This document shows positions 24,315 through 33,696 of a DNA stretch of 64,000 nucleotides, one piece after another (position 1 is the first letter of the stretch; every line of letters starts with the position of its first letter). Both the position numbers and the translations under genes were made by a program. The DNA is from an uncultured Pseudomonadota bacterium. GTDB taxonomy: Bacteria > Pseudomonadota > Alphaproteobacteria > RF32 > CAG-239. The stretch spans positions 238,911-302,910 of the forward strand of contig CASFUZ010000002.1 of NCBI GenBank assembly GCA_949298065.1, written 5' to 3'. A model generated the notes under the pieces. The model saw only the letters and a program-made list of their open reading frames with translations, was not told where the DNA came from and searched no databases.

Positions 24315-25985
24315 TTAGTAAACCGGACGTTGGTCAAGCAAGCCGCACCAACGCTCAACTTCATCCAAATCAATATAACCCTTAAGCATACGTTCTATTG
24401 CGGCATCTTTTAGTGGACGACCGTTCAAATCGCTGGTCCAATAATCAATAGCTTTTCTTGTTTCACCATTAATCATTAATTCTAAGAACATAGCGTCTGG
24501 CAAAATAATTTCAGGCACACTCATTCGTCCTTTAATTCCACGGCCATCACAATACTTACATCCCGGTCCGCGCATATATGTATTTTCAATGCCAAAATCA
24601 CCGAGAGCAACTTTAAGTCTTTGTACTTGAGGCATACTTAAGCGTTCTTTAACCGACACGCGACAATGCGGACAAAGTTTCCTGAATAAGCGTTGAGAAA
24701 TCAAACCTTTCATCAATTCAGGGTCGGCCAACATATAAGGTTGAACGCCCATATCCCGAAAACGCGTAATAATAGCCGGAGCTGAGTTCGCGTGCAAAGT
24801 AGACCAAACACCGTGACCGGAAAGAGCGCCTTTAAAAGTTAATTCTGCAGCCGCCAAGGCACGAATCTCACCCACCATAATAACGTCAGGGTCAGAACGC
24901 AATGCCGCAGACAAGGCTTTGTTAAATTGCTCATCTTTTTCTTCTTCATCATTAGCATTTGTAACCGGCATTTGCCTAGCTCCTGGAATTGGATACTCAG
25001 GCGGATCTTCCACCGTAATCAGATTAATTTCATAGTTTTTTTCTTGCAAAAGCTTAATCATATTACGTTGTAGTGTCGTACTTTTACCAGAGCCCGTTGG
25101 CCCTGCAATAATATTTAGCCCAATTGGCACGGCACGCAGGCGATAAAACAAATTTTCTTCATATTCGCCAAAACCAAGTGCCGCCAAATCGCCTGAACCA
25201 TCTGGATTATCATCGGCATACAACAAGCGCATAACCACATATTGTGTACCGAAAGCAATAGGATTAAATTGCAAACGAATAGCCAACACATTATGTGGCA
25301 ACATTAATTTACCTTTAGAACCGCGCAACGGGGTTGAACCCAATTTTTGAGCTCCTTGAAACTCATTCTGAGCATAGTTTGCATCAGAAATATCTGCGGA
25401 AGCAAAGGCGGCACGAACAAAGGATTCGCCCCATTCTTTATTATATTCCATTTCGGTTTGCATCATACCGTTTACGCGGAACATAATTTGCGTACTATCA
25501 GCAACCACAATATGAATATCGGACACTTTTTGTGAGGCAGCACGAGCAACCACATTCACAAAGTCCTTCTGCATTTGCAGTTGATTTAAGTCCTCATCAT
25601 TAGCCGAAACAGGTTGGTTACGTTCTCCGAAAGCATAAATGGCATTTAATTCATTTTGAGAAACATAACGAGGCTTTCCGATATTAAGTTTCTTTTTTCT
25701 GGCAAGAACTTCAAAGCTTAATACGCGTCCGTCAAATTTATGAGATTCCGAAACAAGAAAGGTTCCGTCAGAAAATAAAGCCAACAAACGTCTTGTATCA
25801 TCATTAATAACAAGAGAAGAACCCGGCAAAGTCAATAATCTATTACCATGGCCAAAAAGTTGTTCAATAATATTTACAGGCTTTTCTTCAATAGCCTCAT
25901 CAACAGCTAGATTGGTATTTTTTTGAAGAACAGGAGTTTCTGTTTGTTCTAAGCTGTCCTCTTCATTTTCGGGCTCATCAACCAT
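24315..25985 (-). CDS. pilQ: Type IVB pilus assembly ATPase PilQ-like
   Basis: The 556-residue protein is a GspE/PilB-class ATPase: Walker A is AGPTGSGKSTT (about 294-304), the Asp box is ITVEDPPE, Walker B is VIMVGEIRALA, and the His box is WSTLHANS. Near the C-terminus a tetra-cysteine site (CPHC and CKYC about 40 residues apart) is the zinc module typical of assembly ATPases. The N-terminal ~130 residues are acidic and poorly conserved. It powers pilin polymerisation. It lies 9 bases after pilP and 12 before pilR in one operon. Confidence 0.92.
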   Translation of the reverse strand: MVDEPENEEDSLEQTETPVLQKNTNLAVDEAIEEKPVNIIEQLFGHGNRLLTLPGSSLVINDDTRRLLALFSDGTFLVSESHKFDGRVLSFEVLARKKKLNIGKPRYVSQNELNAIYAFGERNQPVSANDEDLNQLQMQKDFVNVVARAASQKVSDIHIVVADSTQIMFRVNGMMQTEMEYNKEWGESFVRAAFASADISDANYAQNEFQGAQKLGSTPLRGSKGKLMLPHNVLAIRLQFNPIAFGTQYVVMRLLYADDNPDGSGDLAALGFGEYEENLFYRLRAVPIGLNIIAGPTGSGKSTTLQRNMIKLLQEKNYEINLITVEDPPEYPIPGARQMPVTNANDEEEKDEQFNKALSAALRSDPDVIMVGEIRALAAAELTFKGALSGHGVWSTLHANSAPAIITRFRDMGVQPYMLADPELMKGLISQRLFRKLCPHCRVSVKERLSMPQVQRLKVALGDFGIENTYMRGPGCKYCDGRGIKGRMSVPEIILPDAMFLELMINGETRKAIDYWTSDLNGRPLKDAAIERMLKGYIDLDEVERWCGLLDQRPVY

Positions 25986-25994
25986 CCTATTACC

Positions 25995-27518
25995 TTATCT
26001 GACGAACATACTGCTTCCCAAGCTTGGTACGCCTTTATTAACCATTGTCGTATCTCGTAATTTAGCATCAGGATTATCTTTATTTTTATCTTTATTGTCT
26101 TGACTTTTTCCCGAAATATCAGACTTTGAAGGTTCTTTTTCTAAGATACCGCCTGCTGCAAAGTAAAGATAATCTTTTATACCGTTGATGTCAGCCCGAA
26201 CGTAAGTTTGAGTAATTTCATCAATTTGATGCCCAGACTGCAGAATGGTGCCCTCACGAACCATAAAAGAATCACCGTTTTTATTAATAAGTTTTGCAAT
26301 TAAATCTTCACCTTGGCCGCGAACTTCCATGATAGCATATTCTTCAGCCAATTTAGGCAAGTCTTCTTTTGCTTCAGTAACAGTAATTTCGGCTTGAGCA
26401 AACGGATTTTCTTTCTCAGCATTTTGTTCTGCTTGAAGAGCATCCAAACGTGATTTCAAAATTGAAATCTGTGTTTGCAAATTTTTTACCTCACGCTGGT
26501 AATTTTCTTTTGCTATAAGAGCATCTTTCTGAGCCTTATCGGCCAAAGAAGCAATATGGGTCATTTTGTTTTTCATGCCATCAATTAAAATTTTTCTATT
26601 ATCTTCAACATTTTTAATTTGTTCGTATAATTTAGCGTTATTTTTAACCCAAGCTTGCTTCTCTTTAAGCATAAAATCTTTATAAGCGTTTAGGATTTTT
26701 GCTTGCCTTATTTTTTCAAGTTTTGTTTGAGCCTCAAGAACAGCCTGTTGTTCGCGAAGAACTTTTGCCTCTTGTTCTTTTTCCCACTCAATTCTCTTTT
26801 TTTCTTTTTCAGCTTTTTTGTTTTCTTCTTCCTCAATAGCTTTTTGTCTTTGAGCCTTTATTGCCGCAATTTCATTTTTAATTTTTTCACGGCGCAATTC
26901 CAAAGTTAATAAAGCAGTCTGTTTTTCCAAATCAGACATTTGAGAAAAAAGCTTATTATCAATCTGATCTAACAAACCCTCGCCTAAGTTTTCAACATCA
27001 GGCATATCAACACTTACACCTTTATCGGGTTGATTAGCGTTTGGCCCGGTTAAGGGCATATTTGCATTAGGCCCGGTAAGAGGAGCGCCTGCGTTTGGCC
27101 CGGTTAAGGGCATATTTGCATTAGGCCCGGTAAGAGGAGCACCTGCATTTGGTCCTGTTAAAGGCAGGACAGCTGATTCTTCTTTTGTACCATCAGCTTC
27201 CATATTAGTTTTAGGAGCATTAGGGCCAATGAGGGGGAGATTATCTGAAACAGGCTGAGGCGTATTTAAGTCTAAAGTAGCACCGACCGGATTTTCTGGC
27301 AACGCCTTAGGTGCAGGTAATTCACTGGGTAAAGACAACTCATCGGGAATACTTTCATCCACACCGAGAAAATTACTATCCGGATTATCATTAGAGGGTT
27401 GCTGCATGTCATCCGGCTCAAATGTAACACTTTGCGCCTGCAAATTCTGCGAGCATATTACAGAAAAAGCGAAGACACATAAAAACAAACTCAAAACCTT
27501 TTTTAAATCACAAAACAT
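25995..27518 (-). CDS. pilP: Enlarged PilP-like pilus assembly protein with GPNA repeats
   Basis: The start is the ATG at 27518, preceded by GAGGGAGC; a further ATG at 27533 is possible. The ~507-residue protein has a signal peptide. A repeat zone at about residues 100-165 follows, in which LTGPNANMP and LTGPNAGAP alternate about six times. A highly charged coiled coil then runs from about 190 to 370. The C-terminal ~90 residues (MEVRGQGEDLIAKLI, VREGTILQSGHQIDEI) resemble the PilP/HR-type domain that links inner-membrane PilO to the secretin. R64 PilP is much shorter (about 150 residues), so the repeat and coiled coil are a large insertion. They probably act as a periplasm-spanning spacer. 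Confidence 0.72.
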   Translation of the reverse strand: MFCDLKKVLSLFLCVFAFSVICSQNLQAQSVTFEPDDMQQPSNDNPDSNFLGVDESIPDELSLPSELPAPKALPENPVGATLDLNTPQPVSDNLPLIGPNAPKTNMEADGTKEESAVLPLTGPNAGAPLTGPNANMPLTGPNAGAPLTGPNANMPLTGPNANQPDKGVSVDMPDVENLGEGLLDQIDNKLFSQMSDLEKQTALLTLELRREKIKNEIAAIKAQRQKAIEEEENKKAEKEKKRIEWEKEQEAKVLREQQAVLEAQTKLEKIRQAKILNAYKDFMLKEKQAWVKNNAKLYEQIKNVEDNRKILIDGMKNKMTHIASLADKAQKDALIAKENYQREVKNLQTQISILKSRLDALQAEQNAEKENPFAQAEITVTEAKEDLPKLAEEYAIMEVRGQGEDLIAKLINKNGDSFMVREGTILQSGHQIDEITQTYVRADINGIKDYLYFAAGGILEKEPSKSDISGKSQDNKDKNKDNPDAKLRDTTMVNKGVPSLGSSMFVR

Positions 27519-28779
27519 AGATTGCTCCCTCATATTCCCAAGTTTTATTACCGGTATTATATCTTATCATAGTAATTGTAAGTCCTGAAAATTTTATTAA
27601 TAAATCATTCCAAACGGAAGGATTGTGTATTGACGTAAACTTAAATTGAACGGAGCGATACACATTTTGTTCAGGAGAAGTATAAGCAAAACTAGATAAA
27701 CTAACATTTTGCCCAATAGCTTGAAAAAGATTATTTAAAGTATTTTTCATATCAATATCATTTTTCAATGGGGGTGAAGAGATTTGCCTGATTTTAGGTA
27801 AAGGAACAGAAGCAACCAAACTATTACCATTATCTGAAACGGATCTTCCTGAGAATGTAATACCAGACAAATCAAGGGCTTTTTCAATCCAAGAGATACG
27901 CCCGACTTCTCTGTTCCAAGAAGTTGTTAAACCACCGGCAGAACAAGAAATATTCCCGATATTCCACCCTGGAGGCATAATTGTGATGACATCTTGAACA
28001 GTTTTATAACAGTTTAACATTACCTGTTCCGGATCAGGCAATTTTTCCCAAGGCTTAACTTCAGGAATTTTTTCCACTGGTTTAGCAATTTTGGGAGCCA
28101 CCGGAGCAATAATAGGACGTTTAGGAGGAGCTAAGAATATACCATTAATGATACTTGAAATTAGCCATAATCCGATAACGGCTGAGATAGCAATAACAAT
28201 CATCAACTTTGTACCGCGCAAAGCTTTAATTTTCTGAAGCTTTGCCCGCATACCTTGAGACATTATTTTATGTAAGTCGGGATATTCAGTATCTTCAATT
28301 TCCCATTCAGGGGGAGCAATTTTCCGGCCCCAATCAGGAACGGCCAACATAGAAAGGAATTGATCTTTAGCCTCCTGTTCATTTAAGAACAGCATATCAC
28401 CGTCAGATAAAATGATATCATTACGAATACAAGTATACCACCAACCGTTATCAACCTTAAATACGGCAACAAAAGAAGAACGATCAGCCATAGCTGTAGC
28501 TAAAGTCACAGCGGCAACATTCATTCCGCTTTTATAGCCGTCTTTAGAAGCACAAATACCAAATTGAGGAGCTTTACCTTGTTTGATACAAAATAAATCA
28601 GCCCCTTCCATCACGCCTTCGGAGGCTTCGCCGACTTCGGTAAAAGGGTCATCTTTATTTTGCAAAGGCTGCCAGAATAAGCTTGTAGCATAGGTTACGC
28701 CGTCAAGTTCAATACTCGTCCCCCATGTACGCTTATTGTCTTCATAATCATCATCCAATAACTTTGCTTCTTCCAGCAC
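27508..28779 (-). CDS. pilO: Type IVB pilus protein PilO-like
   Basis: The 423-residue protein has a soluble N-terminal part, a single membrane helix (about residues 194-215, LMIVIAISAVIGLWLISSI), a proline-rich stretch (about 220-250) and a periplasmic C-terminal domain with paired cysteines. Size, topology and position between the PilN secretin and PilP match R64/BFP-type PilO, which joins the cytoplasmic ATPase side to the periplasmic complex. The stop overlaps the pilP start by 11 bases. The assignment rests on context and topology more than on a motif. Confidence 0.75.
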   Translation of the reverse strand: MLEEAKLLDDDYEDNKRTWGTSIELDGVTYATSLFWQPLQNKDDPFTEVGEASEGVMEGADLFCIKQGKAPQFGICASKDGYKSGMNVAAVTLATAMADRSSFVAVFKVDNGWWYTCIRNDIILSDGDMLFLNEQEAKDQFLSMLAVPDWGRKIAPPEWEIEDTEYPDLHKIMSQGMRAKLQKIKALRGTKLMIVIAISAVIGLWLISSIINGIFLAPPKRPIIAPVAPKIAKPVEKIPEVKPWEKLPDPEQVMLNCYKTVQDVITIMPPGWNIGNISCSAGGLTTSWNREVGRISWIEKALDLSGITFSGRSVSDNGNSLVASVPLPKIRQISSPPLKNDIDMKNTLNNLFQAIGQNVSLSSFAYTSPEQNVYRSVQFKFTSIHNPSVWNDLLIKFSGLTITMIRYNTGNKTWEYEGAIYVL

Positions 28780-28798
28780 TTTTTTAATCCTTCCGCAG

Positions 28799-30415
28799 TT
28801 AATTGCTCATTCTGGATTCCGGAGTTAAAGGCGATTCCAAAACGACAGGAGTCAACATAATAACCAAAATACTTCTGGTTTTTTTCGCAACTGCAGTTCC
28901 TCCGAACAAAGAGTTTGTCGCCGATCCAACCCCAGTTTTGGTTGCTTCGTTTTCAACACGCTCATATCCGGTTAATACCAAGGTCTCGCCTGATTTCAAC
29001 GCGACTTCTTGAGTGAAACCACGCGATTCTATAATCGGGTTCTGAATATACTGACCATTTTGACCGTTTTCATCACCGCCGCCTAAATCAACACGCTCTA
29101 ACTGTATAAGATCAGATAATGTTAAATTGAACATCAGTAAAAGTCTTCCATGTTCCAAAATACGCGGCAAAACATCTAGAGTAAAACCAGTTTCAATTTC
29201 TTCTGTTTCAGTAGAAATATCGTAATAGCTGGCATCACCGCCGCTATTTGTCTTGGTTATTTCGGAAACATAGTTTTGTTTTTTGATAACCTGAATCGGA
29301 GCAGGCTTATTATTAAGCGTTGTAACGGTACCGGATGTAATAAGATTTGTAGTACCTTGGCTTGACAATGCTTGGATAGCCCCTTTAACGGTCCAATTTC
29401 CCGGTAATACGGTCATGGTTAAGTTCTCTGTAATATCTGTACCCAAACCGGGAACACTTGCCAATCCAAGCTCCGTCTTACCATCACTAAAGGCCGCAGT
29501 CAAATTCAAGCCATATTGATCACTATCATCAATATTAACTTGAAGAACTTTCACGCTGATTGCCACTTGCCGAGATAGTCTTGCATTCTGTTCATTAATA
29601 AATTTAGCCACTTTCTTAATATCATTCGGTGTTGCTGTGAGCGAGATAGTTCCGTTTGCCGGATCCATTGTCAATTGAGAACCTTTATCTATCATAGACT
29701 TGATAGATTTTTCAATATTTCCCCACAGCTCAATTTCGGCAGAGCTGGAAAGCGATAAGGAAGAGCTACCGCCGCCGCCGGAATCTGTAGACGAACCACC
29801 TACGTTAACTGAAAGAGTAGGTTTAGTCGGTAAGCTATAAAGGACAAAAGTTCTTGTTTGATATTTGTAAAAATAAATTTCTTGTTTTTCATATTTCCAC
29901 CAAATACCAAAACGAGAGGAAATTTCATCCAATAAACCACTTAAAGGTCCTCTGTAAGATACAAGCATTTTAGACGGTTCTGTCCAATCTGTCCCGACTG
30001 TTTTAGGATTAGGTTTATTTTGTGCAGCATTTTTTAACACGTCAGTTTCAAGTTGTGGCGCATAACGAACCTTAAGAGAAGTGATTTTGTTAATCATATC
30101 TCCTATTTCATATAATGTAATAGGCCTGTTTGATATGAGCGTAATACCATCTTTTGTTTCCAAATAGCTTGGAACAGGTTCTCCCTCATATTCTACTTCG
30201 CTGGTATCCCCGAGCCAAATATCATTTTTAACCCGAACCACATCAATAGGAGCCGGAGTTTCAGGAATTTTTGCTTTTTCCTTAAGGTCGGTTGTCGCTT
30301 CAACTTCACGTTCAATAGTTGCATCCATACTGGTAGAAAGAGAACAAGAAGCCGCAAAAGCAATGGCAATCAAGCCCAATCCGAATCTCTGTAAATTATT
30401 AATACGCATTCTCAT
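28799..30415 (-). CDS. pilN: Type IVB pilus secretin PilN-like lipoprotein
   Basis: The 538-residue protein has the lipobox FAASC (Cys24), so it is an outer-membrane lipoprotein. The N-terminal domain (about 90-200) includes a secretin N0-like part. A Gly/Ser-rich linker follows near 205-225, then an N1-type ring domain (SLTATPNDIKKVAKFI). The secretin core begins near ISVKVLQVNI and contains VLPRILEHGRLLLMFNL, ALKSGETLVLTGYE and a C-terminal ILVIMLTPVVLE, all typical. It forms the outer-membrane channel for the pilus. It overlaps pilL by 17 bases and precedes pilO by 19. Confidence 0.9.
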   Translation of the reverse strand: MRMRINNLQRFGLGLIAIAFAASCSLSTSMDATIEREVEATTDLKEKAKIPETPAPIDVVRVKNDIWLGDTSEVEYEGEPVPSYLETKDGITLISNRPITLYEIGDMINKITSLKVRYAPQLETDVLKNAAQNKPNPKTVGTDWTEPSKMLVSYRGPLSGLLDEISSRFGIWWKYEKQEIYFYKYQTRTFVLYSLPTKPTLSVNVGGSSTDSGGGGSSSLSLSSSAEIELWGNIEKSIKSMIDKGSQLTMDPANGTISLTATPNDIKKVAKFINEQNARLSRQVAISVKVLQVNIDDSDQYGLNLTAAFSDGKTELGLASVPGLGTDITENLTMTVLPGNWTVKGAIQALSSQGTTNLITSGTVTTLNNKPAPIQVIKKQNYVSEITKTNSGGDASYYDISTETEEIETGFTLDVLPRILEHGRLLLMFNLTLSDLIQLERVDLGGGDENGQNGQYIQNPIIESRGFTQEVALKSGETLVLTGYERVENEATKTGVGSATNSLFGGTAVAKKTRSILVIMLTPVVLESPLTPESRMSN

Positions 30416-31061
30416 CCTCCATTGTCTCTACAACCAAGACGCGGTTACCTTTATAAAAAGTAGCTATCGGAGCTGGCCGAGCTCTAGCAAAGGCTCTGAT
30501 TAAAGCGGAGCTCACGTCAGCGAAACGCCCGCGGAACATAGCACCTGCAGTTAAAGTATAATTACGATTAGAGTTCCAGATTAGACGCCATCCGGCTCTT
30601 TCGCTCCATTCTGTCAATAAACCTTTTAACGTTTTGCCTTCCTCTGCGAGCCAATCCTCCACGGGATCTTCACCGGGAGCCATACCTGCTTCATCACTTT
30701 GCTCATTATTTTCTGTTATGGTAATTTCTTCTTCATAAGCAACAACTTCATCTTCAATGCTTGGAGGAATAGCTGCGGACAAATTATTTCCTGCAGCAGC
30801 TTGCGTAATGTTTTGGTCGCGCGGAGTTCTTTCACCATACTCTCTATAATCCGCAGCAACTTCAGTATAATTAACAAAATCATTCCCATCAGGATAAGGA
30901 TTAATATTCTGGAATTCGGATGTTTGATAAGAGTTCGCATCGCAACTGTTGGGATCAGTGCATACAAAATTATCTGGTGCCGGCTCCAAAATGGTTCCGC
31001 GACAACCTGAAATAAAAAATATGCCAAAGAAACAAGCTGCTAATAAGTTTGTCTTGTTCAT
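30399..31061 (-). CDS. pilL: PilL/TcpQ-like lipoprotein
   Basis: The start is ATG at 31061 behind TTTAGGAAAC; an in-frame ATG at 31091 would lengthen the leader. The 220-residue protein has the lipobox FISGC. An acidic, unstructured middle follows, and the C-terminal ~85 residues are of the TcpQ/PilL type (GKTLKGLLTEWSERAGWRLIW, then SSALIRAFARARPAPIATFY and a YKGNRVLVV end). In toxin-coregulated and R64 pili this domain helps localise the secretin. It lies directly upstream of the secretin gene and overlaps it by 17 bases. Confidence 0.8.
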   Translation of the reverse strand: MNKTNLLAACFFGIFFISGCRGTILEPAPDNFVCTDPNSCDANSYQTSEFQNINPYPDGNDFVNYTEVAADYREYGERTPRDQNITQAAAGNNLSAAIPPSIEDEVVAYEEEITITENNEQSDEAGMAPGEDPVEDWLAEEGKTLKGLLTEWSERAGWRLIWNSNRNYTLTAGAMFRGRFADVSSALIRAFARARPAPIATFYKGNRVLVVETMEDENAY

Positions 31062-31149
31062 TATATGGTTTCCTAAACTACGTTTTTTCATATTTTTTTA
31101 CCTATCATACATACTGAAGAATAAATAATCAAGCGCACTTCGTAACTTA

Positions 31150-32940
31150 TTACCATGCCTGATAATATGAGGCTTGACTGCTTCTCTCCATTCTGTCCTT
31201 ATCCAAGTTATTGTTAATCCTTACTGTCCTTATAATAAATGAATTTGGCTCTCTGGTGGTAAATACCGTATTGATCTTGTGGTAATCAACACCTTTATTT
31301 GTTAATATATTGTGTAACAAATTCAATCGTTTTTGTTGTAGCTCATAAGAGCTGGTGCCGTCAATTCTGATTTCTAAGATAACAGAACGATCAGAATTAA
31401 CTTTATTAGCAAAGGCTTGAAGCCATTTCAGGGTTACACCTGAAATTTCGGCACGATTTGGTTGGAATGCCAAGCGCATTTCTGCTGGTAAAATTTTTGT
31501 TGGTTTGTCTCCTGAGCTTTTACGAATTCTGCCGGTAATGGCATCAACAAAACTATTACGATTTTCTTCGGCAATATTTTCTTCTTCATTATTCTCAGAG
31601 CTGTTTTTGTTGTCATTTTTTCCAGAAAACAAGGAGGCGATGCTCTGGATAAGGCTGCTTTTAGTTTCTTGGGTGCTTTTTTCTTTTTGCGTCTGTGTTG
31701 CGTCATTAGCCTGCTGGGTATTTACTTTTGCTTTCTCAGATTCATCAGTAGTGGTTGCCGAACTTTTTTGATTATCTTCTGGAGAGGCTTCAAGCTGAGG
31801 AATTAAAGGGTCTTCTTTTAAAATATCTTCGGGGATGGGTATTAAGATATTTTGTACCATTTCGGCGGCAAGCTTAACCTCGCTATCTGGTTTTTCTGAA
31901 ATTTTTTGAGCTTCAATATTTGTTTGCTTAGCATCTTTATAGTATTTTTCATCTAAAATTTGGCTGTTTTTAGGAAACTTGGTTCCTTTTGCAGCAATCC
32001 AAGGTGTGTCGTTTGATACTTTACTTGACATGTCTTGCCAATTTTCAGATTTTGAGCTTGCCTCATCTTTGGAAATATCGTTGTTAGATGTTTTTGTTAA
32101 GCTACCCAGAGGAGTATCTCCTTTGACCATTGCAAGCTCATTAGGTTGAGCCGCTTTTGCCACGGCAAAAGCTTTGTTGCCCGGAGCATTAAAATCTTTT
32201 TGGAGTGGAATTAAGAGCTGTTCTTCTTTTTGTGTTTGAGAACTGTTTTCGCTTTTATGCGGAGTACTCTTCGTATCCTCATTAATAATTTCATCTGAAA
32301 ATAAAGGGCTTTCTTTTGCTTGAATATCTTCTTGCGCAACAACCAAAGGCGTGGGCTCGTGAGAAGAAGTGTTAGCCTTTTTCTCGTCACCATCTACGCC
32401 TTTGCGAGAAGACTGTACAGAATATTGTGTATCTTCCTTGGAAGCAATAAGGGGTTCATCTTTTGCGTTATTTGGAGAAAATTCTGTAACATCATCAAAA
32501 ACAGAAGGAGGCGTTTTCATAATATGCTCAAAATCCGCGGAAACAAGCTCGGTCATCTGCGGTAAAATATTTTCCTGAGCTATTTCTAGAGGAATATCGT
32601 CAAAAATAGGTAAATCTTCTTGAGTCGGTTTTGCGGACTCAGAATTGCTTTGCGGTACAATAGAGGGGAGAGGCTGGGAAGAGGGAGCATAAACAACTTT
32701 AGATAAACTATTTTTTCTAACTGAAGGAACGGTTAGTGCAATTTTTTTTATCGGACGAATACGCGCCGACTGAACGACATCTGCTTCTCCGGCAAAAAAC
32801 AACGATATGTTTTTACTTGGAATTTTAGTTTTTTGAGAAGGGTTTTGGGGGGTATAAAAAAACAGTCCGTTTATTACGAATAAAATAAACAGAGAAAAAA
32901 CAAAGCTACAAACAAAAGTTTTAAAAGCCGTTTTTTTCAT
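31150..32940 (-). CDS. TonB-like single-pass protein with C-terminal OmpA-like domain
   Basis: The 596-residue protein begins with a short cytoplasmic tail and one membrane helix (about residues 10-30). A very long low-complexity region of Ser, Lys, Glu, Asp and Pro follows to about residue 490. The last ~100 residues (LAFQPNRAEISG, then LEIRIDGTSSYELQQKRLNLL) look like an OmpA-family alpha/beta domain. DGTSSYELQQKR sits where OmpA proteins have DxxGxxxxNxxLSxxRA. It would therefore reach from the inner membrane towards peptidoglycan or the outer membrane. It is the first gene of the pilus operon, 88 bases upstream of pilL. It has no counterpart that I know in R64. Confidence 0.6.
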   Translation of the reverse strand: MKKTAFKTFVCSFVFSLFILFVINGLFFYTPQNPSQKTKIPSKNISLFFAGEADVVQSARIRPIKKIALTVPSVRKNSLSKVVYAPSSQPLPSIVPQSNSESAKPTQEDLPIFDDIPLEIAQENILPQMTELVSADFEHIMKTPPSVFDDVTEFSPNNAKDEPLIASKEDTQYSVQSSRKGVDGDEKKANTSSHEPTPLVVAQEDIQAKESPLFSDEIINEDTKSTPHKSENSSQTQKEEQLLIPLQKDFNAPGNKAFAVAKAAQPNELAMVKGDTPLGSLTKTSNNDISKDEASSKSENWQDMSSKVSNDTPWIAAKGTKFPKNSQILDEKYYKDAKQTNIEAQKISEKPDSEVKLAAEMVQNILIPIPEDILKEDPLIPQLEASPEDNQKSSATTTDESEKAKVNTQQANDATQTQKEKSTQETKSSLIQSIASLFSGKNDNKNSSENNEEENIAEENRNSFVDAITGRIRKSSGDKPTKILPAEMRLAFQPNRAEISGVTLKWLQAFANKVNSDRSVILEIRIDGTSSYELQQKRLNLLHNILTNKGVDYHKINTVFTTREPNSFIIRTVRINNNLDKDRMERSSQASYYQAW

Positions 32941-33153
32941 AAAAAATAAACCCCTCTAAACACTAGATAATTCAATAAGCGACTCTTGGCAAGCAGATAT
33001 AGAATTATGCACAAATTTTGTGGATTTTTTTGAAAAAGATTCAATGGAATAAGGATTAAAAACATTTCAAGCAAAATAAAATCTTAATAGGAGAAAATAT
33101 TTATTAGCGGAATATTTACCTTTCTGGGTGTAAAAAAGTGATGTTTAGGACTT

Positions 33154-33181
33154 CCTGTAACTGTGAATTTTTTGTTACAGG
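33154..33181. promoter_or_regulatory. Inverted repeat in the pilus/T4SS divergent region
   Basis: CCTGTAAC at 33154-33161 and GTTACAGG at 33174-33181 form a perfect 8-bp inverted repeat with a 12-base gap. It lies in the 371-base AT-rich region between the divergent pilus and T4SS operons. The wide gap and central position suit a dimeric regulator's operator, but a hairpin in RNA is also possible. The rest of 32941-33311 shows no gene. Confidence 0.45.
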
Positions 33182-33311
33182 GGAAAAGTTTAAGCAAAAA
33201 CAGTAAGTTAGCTCTTTTGGGGTCGGATGATTAATGCTGGAAAAAAGTTTAAAAATTAGCTATTCTAAAAGAGTATAAGAAGTTTTGCTAAATTAATTAA
33301 GGAGAAAGATA

Positions 33312-33650
33312 ATGCGATTTTTAAAGAAAAATTTTTGGACTCTCAGCTGTCTGGCCCTGGTGCTTGTAATGGCAATGAGCGGAAACGCCCTTGCGGATGG
33401 TAATACCTTGATGGAAACAGCCCAGACCAAAGCAAAGAGTGTGTTCTCGTCAGTAAAGACCATCATCTTTATTGTAGGTGGTTTCGGTTTGGTTGGTTTG
33501 GCCTTCCAAGCTATTTTTGGTAAAGTAAAATGGCCGTGGTTTGCATCTTTGGCTGTAGGTTTGGCTATTTTGGCTGCAGCAGGTTCTATTGTAGAATACG
33601 CTACAGGTTCTCGTGAGGCCGGACTTGAAACAACCTTTGGTGATATTTAG
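33312..33650 (+). CDS. virB2: VirB2/TrbC-like T4SS pilin (first copy)
   Basis: The 112-residue protein has a signal peptide ending ALA-D (about residue 28). Two membrane helices follow (IIFIVGGFGLVGLAFQAIF and WFASLAVGLAILAAAGSIV), separated by a short basic loop with KVKWPW. This topology is that of VirB2/TrbC pilins; small two-helix proteins of the I-type/Dot-Icm systems (such as DotE/DotP) are the alternative. AAGGAGAAAG precedes the ATG. It is first in the plus-strand T4SS operon and is followed by two larger paralogs, of which this compact one is the likeliest main pilus subunit. Confidence 0.8.
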   Translation: MRFLKKNFWTLSCLALVLVMAMSGNALADGNTLMETAQTKAKSVFSSVKTIIFIVGGFGLVGLAFQAIFGKVKWPWFASLAVGLAILAAAGSIVEYATGSREAGLETTFGDI

Positions 33651-33696
33651 TCAAAAGGCTTAACCACTAAAACAAGTGAACTATAGGGAGGCAACA

